DNA from: Rallus limicola
Taxonomy: Eukaryota; Chordata; Aves; Gruiformes; Rallidae
Length of the DNA stretch: 64,000 bases
Direction of reading: 5' to 3'
NCBI GenBank assembly: GCA_022605955.1
Contig: JAKCOZ010000021.1
Location: 11,204,501-11,268,500 of the forward strand
The notes below the pieces were generated by a model, which did no database searches, was not told where the DNA came from, and saw nothing but the letters and a program-made list of their open reading frames with translations. Below, one piece after another: positions 59,333 through 64,000 of this stretch. Numbering within the stretch: position 1 is the stretch's first letter; each line of letters begins with the position of its first letter. The position numbers and the translations under genes were made by a program.

Positions 59333-61689
59333 TCAGAACAGATTACTTAGGGCTTTATCCCATCTTTTGTGCTTTACTTTAATAAAGCAAGCTCAAAAAT
59401 TAAACAGGGAAATGGAAAGCATTCTGAAAAGGAAACTTGAGTTAGCAGGGGACTCAAAGCAGAGGACTGGATTTAAGTAGATTATGACTGGAAATGGATT
59501 TGTGAGTGAAACATCTGTAGATGTGATTGGATCATGTTTGTTGAATAGGCTGAGTATTAAAGATAAGAAATAAAATACTCATTTGTTGAGAGTTCTTAGG
59601 TTGAGCTATGAGATCCATGAAGCAACTAGATAAGATCTCTTCATTTAACAATCTGAGAAGGACACTTGAAGCTGCCACTCTTATTCAATTGAAGAGACTT
59701 CTTAGCTGAGATTCTGAGAAGTGATTATAAGAGCAAGAGAATCTGAAATAAATGAGTGGATCGATTAAAAACAGAAGCCAGATATGTGTATCTAGTCTCA
59801 CTGGCAGAATTTTGATTGGCTAGTGACAATTGCCTTCTACATGACAAACTACAAAGAAGTTAGGCAAAACAAGTGATGACCTATGATCACAAGAGAGAAG
59901 CTATGGCGTACCCAGTGTTGGAAGACAGACTTTTCTCTGGAATTTTCACTTTTATATCACAGCTGATGTCTAAAAATAAATGTGCTAGGGACGTGCAACC
60001 AGAGACCACTTTTGGAGATTGATAGCTCTGGGGTGAAAATAATGAGCGTTAAGTTTATAAAGAAACCAGATGAAAGTTTGGAGATAACAAGACTGAGAAG
60101 TAGTAATAATAGACTGTAATCAAAGAATAAAGCATTACAGGATATCATGATACTGCTGCCATTAAATGTCTTTAAAGACCAGTTCAACTGGTGTGTATAG
60201 TTTTAAATCTAAGGGATGCAAAGAGCCCAAATGAACCATAACACTTTTTTCATACACACTGCAGAAGAAGTATCTCCAATGTGAGGTGATTAACTGAAAA
60301 ATCTCAAAGTTGAATAACAAACTATTCCAAACAGGAATATTTTGACTATCTGGACACAACTGAAAACTTCCAGGGTCAAATTTTTGTTCTGAACAGCAGT
60401 CTGTGATGAGAACAGACTGAATGTTAACGTAACTCTTCTTTATATTGCCAGCTGCCTGTTAAAAGGGAGTTAGTGCAAATGAGAATCATATACTTTAAAT
60501 GCAAGGAACAACAGTCTAAGCAAAATAACTTCAAGTCACATTCCAGTGAAATGTATCTGAGCACACTAATTGGAGGCTCCATTTTGAAAATTAACACTCA
60601 GAGAAAAGTCAGGACTATAGAAAAAGCACTGCAAGTGTCACAAAACAATTTCCCCCAAAAAAGTAAATGTTACAATTACGTGGGAAATAAATTAAACAAA
60701 GAAGGAAAACTGGGGAGAGGGTATTGTGAGAGTCCTAGGCTCATATATTCCATGACTAACAATAACTATATTAACATTAAAAAAGGGTCAACATTTATGA
60801 ACAACCGTTTGCAAAGACTAACCAAGCTTATGAAAGAGGCTTTGGGGAGGAATAAAATATTCAATAGTGAGATGTCTGAAAGGACAACAAAATGAAGACA
60901 GACTCATGATAGGAAAGGCTAAGGTAGAAATGAAAGGTTATTTACACATTGGTGAGAAAACTACCAGGATATTTTTCTGGCATATGAAGAATGAGATGTC
61001 AGTAAAAGAGAAATCTGACTCTTAAGAGACAGTGTGATTAATTTATCGAGAGTACAGGATGATTCTGGTAAAATAATGACTTAATAATTTTAATTCATGC
61101 TTGCAAAAAATAATTTACTTATTTGGCAGTTTTCAGCATCTCTCCCACACAAACAAACCTGGGTTTGAAAGGAGATTATCAAGAAAGAGAGATCCCAGTA
61201 CTCACATTTGGCTGTAATGCATACAGTACAAAACTTAATGTGCCAAGCAAAGGTGTACTTTGTGCTTTGCTGCTGGGAACTGATTATAGCCCCCTTCATG
61301 TAAAATAGCACAGTGTCTGGGCAGTGATATTTATAACAGCCTCCAGCAGAACTTAAGTCATTATGACAACAGTGTTAGAGTACAGAAGATTCTACTTGTC
61401 TCTCTTGCCTCTTTCCACTTCCTAAAGATAAAATAAATGCAATTGATTCCTTATCATTCCTTCTCATCTCATCGGCTATCTCTGCATGCCAGTGGAATTC
61501 CCAGCTGGCCAGGAGAAGAAAGTTCAGGCAGCTTCATCAGCTTCTAGTTGCCAGTTTGTAAAATTACTAAAATCGTGCGATCGAGTCCTAATTCTAAAGG
61601 AAGTTGCAGAGGCAGGAGGCATCGATTTTCAAGTGTTCATGTATTAACCTTCCTTCTTCTAGGGAGAGAAACCACCAGTGTGGAGAAAT
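59333..61689. other. Intergenic DNA, one 140-codon ORF
   Basis: AT-rich. The 60473-60895 (+) frame is Lys/Asn-rich, follows base composition, and has no recognisable domain, so I do not call it a gene. Confidence 0.55.
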
Positions 61690-61830
61690 AAAAAATGCAT
61701 TTTTGCTGATAGCACACTGGTTGTATACCCATTTCTAGAGCCAGCCAGCCAAGACAATGCAAATTTCCAGAGCTGAATGGCATTCCAGGCGCAATGAAAT
61801 AATCACATCCATATCACAAAATACCTTCCC
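61690..61830. promoter_or_regulatory. Candidate enhancer with POU octamer
   Basis: A perfect octamer ATGCAAAT at 61757-61764 lies in a stretch with TTTGCTGATAGCACACTGG and GGCGCAATGAAATAATCAC, similar in texture to conserved noncoding elements. Motif-only evidence. Confidence 0.25.
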
Positions 61831-64000
61831 GTTTTGCTTTAAGTTCATATTATATAGTCAAGTTATATAGGTAAAAATACTGAAATAATTTTCTACCCAC
61901 TTTTACCTAACCATATTCATAGCAATGCTTATTTACCTTAAAGAATGTTTGGAGGATGAGTTTTTCTACATTTGTAAGGCACTTCTGAAGGGAGAACGCA
62001 CTATCCAGCATGAAGGCTGAGTTCTGTTGTACTTGCAGTATTTGAATCTTACAAAAACCAAATCCAAAAGCAAATCACTGCAAAGGAATCTTTTAAAATC
62101 TTTTAAACATGAGGAGTGTTAAATCCCAAATTGCCTTCTGTTTATTACCTAAAATATGTATATTCAAAGAAATTATATACAAGGATGGTATATCAGTTTT
62201 GCTACAGTTCTTACACCCCACCTCACTTTTATTTATGCCACTAGTATACAAGCCATGCCCCCTAAATATTTAATTAAAAGTACAGACATTCTATCATATT
62301 GATCTCCTTCCTTCCGGTTTAAATAATTCCAGTCTTAGATAAGACATAACTCTGGAATAATACATGATCATAGCTTTAGATCAGACACTGTGCAATGTAT
62401 CTTAACCCCTTACAGAACAGAGGAACTGAAGCAGTCTGTAAATCTGCCATGCCTTTGAGCTACAAGGAAAAACCGAAAAGGACAGGAGAGCAGTATAAAC
62501 AAATCTCAATTATTCAGCACTTACTGCAATGCTTTTTAGCCATAAATAGGAATAATACATGACAACTTGGGAAGAAGTAGATTATCAGCCATCTCAGTAA
62601 TACCCAAGAGGCAACACAATCTCTGACCATCATTTATTAAAAATGAGGGTGGCTAAAGGGAAATTTCATCCACAACAAGGTTAGCACAGTCTTTACTCCC
62701 TCAGCAAAAGGAAGTTCGCTATTGATTTTTCAAGTGGTCTGGCTACCTATGGATCACACAGGTCTAGCCTGAATCACAGCGATAAGGTCTGGGACAGAAG
62801 TGGACCAGATGCTATTTCCCCACCAAGCTCATTAGCCACCAGGAGCCCATTAAAGCCATTGACTTCAGCAGAATTACATCAGTGTAAATTAGAAGTGCAA
62901 CAGCTCAAACAAGTCATGCCAGCAGATGGCAGATCATTAATAGTTTAAAGCCTAGTTTGGGTTCTGGTCGTTATTTCACATTCCAAAATTTCATGAATAT
63001 TAAAAGGTATGGATTTATTTAATAAATCAACACTGGTTTTATAGAAGAAGGGACTGTTTTAGACCCAAAACCTTGCATTTCTGAAATAAATCTAAATTTA
63101 TAAAGCCTCCTGACTGCAATGTTTTCTATGCAAAATCTATGAAATAGAAACAGGTTTACAACTACTCCTAATGGCTGACATTTGGCCATGCTGGAACCGT
63201 AATCAATTTGAGAAGAGACTGAGACATAAGATCTAATCAAAAAGCTTTGTTAAGACTTCATAGTGAAGAATTAGACTGAGAAATACACAGCAAAGCTATA
63301 CATAAGATCAGGTACAGAGTGGATGCAATGGAGGTACATCCTCCCCGCTGTCTGTCACTAAGAGATCCACAGCTAGTTATATTTAATGTACTATGACTCT
63401 TAGACTTTTTTAGCACCTTACTTCTATATTATTGGGCAAGAAGTTTAGCACGTGTAAATAGCTTAATTTATTTTAATGGGGCTCTAGGAACAGATGCAGG
63501 CCAGTGTACCAGCTGTTATTTGTCAGATTAATAGTTTCTTTTCTATAGTGAGGAAAACCCCAAATAAAAAAATCCTGCCCCATAGCACCTAAGCAAACTA
63601 GAATACCAGGCATAGTCTATCATCACTATTACTAGTTGACCAAATAGCTTCTAATCAAAACTTGTCTCCCAGCAGTGAGAAAGTTACGACCCTTGAAGGT
63701 ACCGAAGTGTAATTTGTGTCAGCAGGAAATCTCCCGTAGTCTACAGGTAACTTCTGTTTTACTATTCTTGTTTCTCAAATTCTAATAACCATCTTTTGAT
63801 TTTGGATTTTATAAAAGCTCAAAGAGGGCTTTGGCATGGCAGAAAAAGGAAAACAGTGTGGCAACACTCATATCTTACATTTATTATTCTCAGAGCATCC
63901 TTTCCTTTGTTATTGGAAGCATAGGTATATGTACAAAAACACTGTAAAGATTCCTACCCACAACTATCACTGACACACACTTTCACTTGGAATTCAGTAA
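61831..64000. other. Intergenic DNA, no gene seen
   Basis: No gene seen. A CTCF-like motif lies at 62919-62932. The rest is AT-rich with no recognised repeat. Confidence 0.6.
62919..62932 (+). promoter_or_regulatory. CTCF-like core motif
   Basis: CCAGCAGATGGCAG fits the CTCF core CCASYAGRKGGCRS at every position. One motif in 64 kb could occur by chance. Binding is not shown. Confidence 0.4.

Overview
The window looks like vertebrate nuclear DNA, most likely from a bird. It is AT-leaning, has long introns with GT-AG boundaries, and has no bacterial-style gene packing. The only interspersed repeats I recognise are CR1 LINE 3' ends carrying the bird-type ATTCTATG/ATTCTGTG tail or its complement. 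I cannot name the species.

Positions 1-16199 (+) hold the last 15 coding exons of PREX1 (P-Rex1, a PIP3- and Gbeta-gamma-activated Rac guanine-nucleotide exchange factor). The exons join in one unbroken frame to 561 residues plus stop. This is the C-terminal third of a protein of about 1,659 residues in human: a Ser/acid-rich linker followed by the inositol-polyphosphate-4-phosphatase-like (IP4P) domain. The catalytic DH-PH, DEP and PDZ parts lie upstream of the window. The introns are short (about 0.2-2.8 kb), and the largest contains CR1 fragments. The 3' UTR probably runs to about 18.36 kb. It has candidate poly(A) signals at 17107, 17580 and 18333, and a very regular G-quadruplex motif directly after the second.

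From about 18.4 kb to 64 kb I find no protein-coding gene. In human, the region downstream of PREX1 towards SULF2 is also a large gene desert, so this is expected. The desert holds a few CR1 fragments, TAAT-rich blocks that resemble conserved developmental enhancers (no alignment available here), a CTCF-like site at 62919, and a CpG-dense patch with a strong splice donor at 32.63-32.94 kb. It also holds a pri-microRNA-shaped hairpin at 29911-30005 and a perfect 31-bp palindrome at 25344-25374. The hairpin is the strongest unexplained signal in the window. I saw no CRISPR array, phage or bacterial mobile element, or rRNA or tRNA gene.
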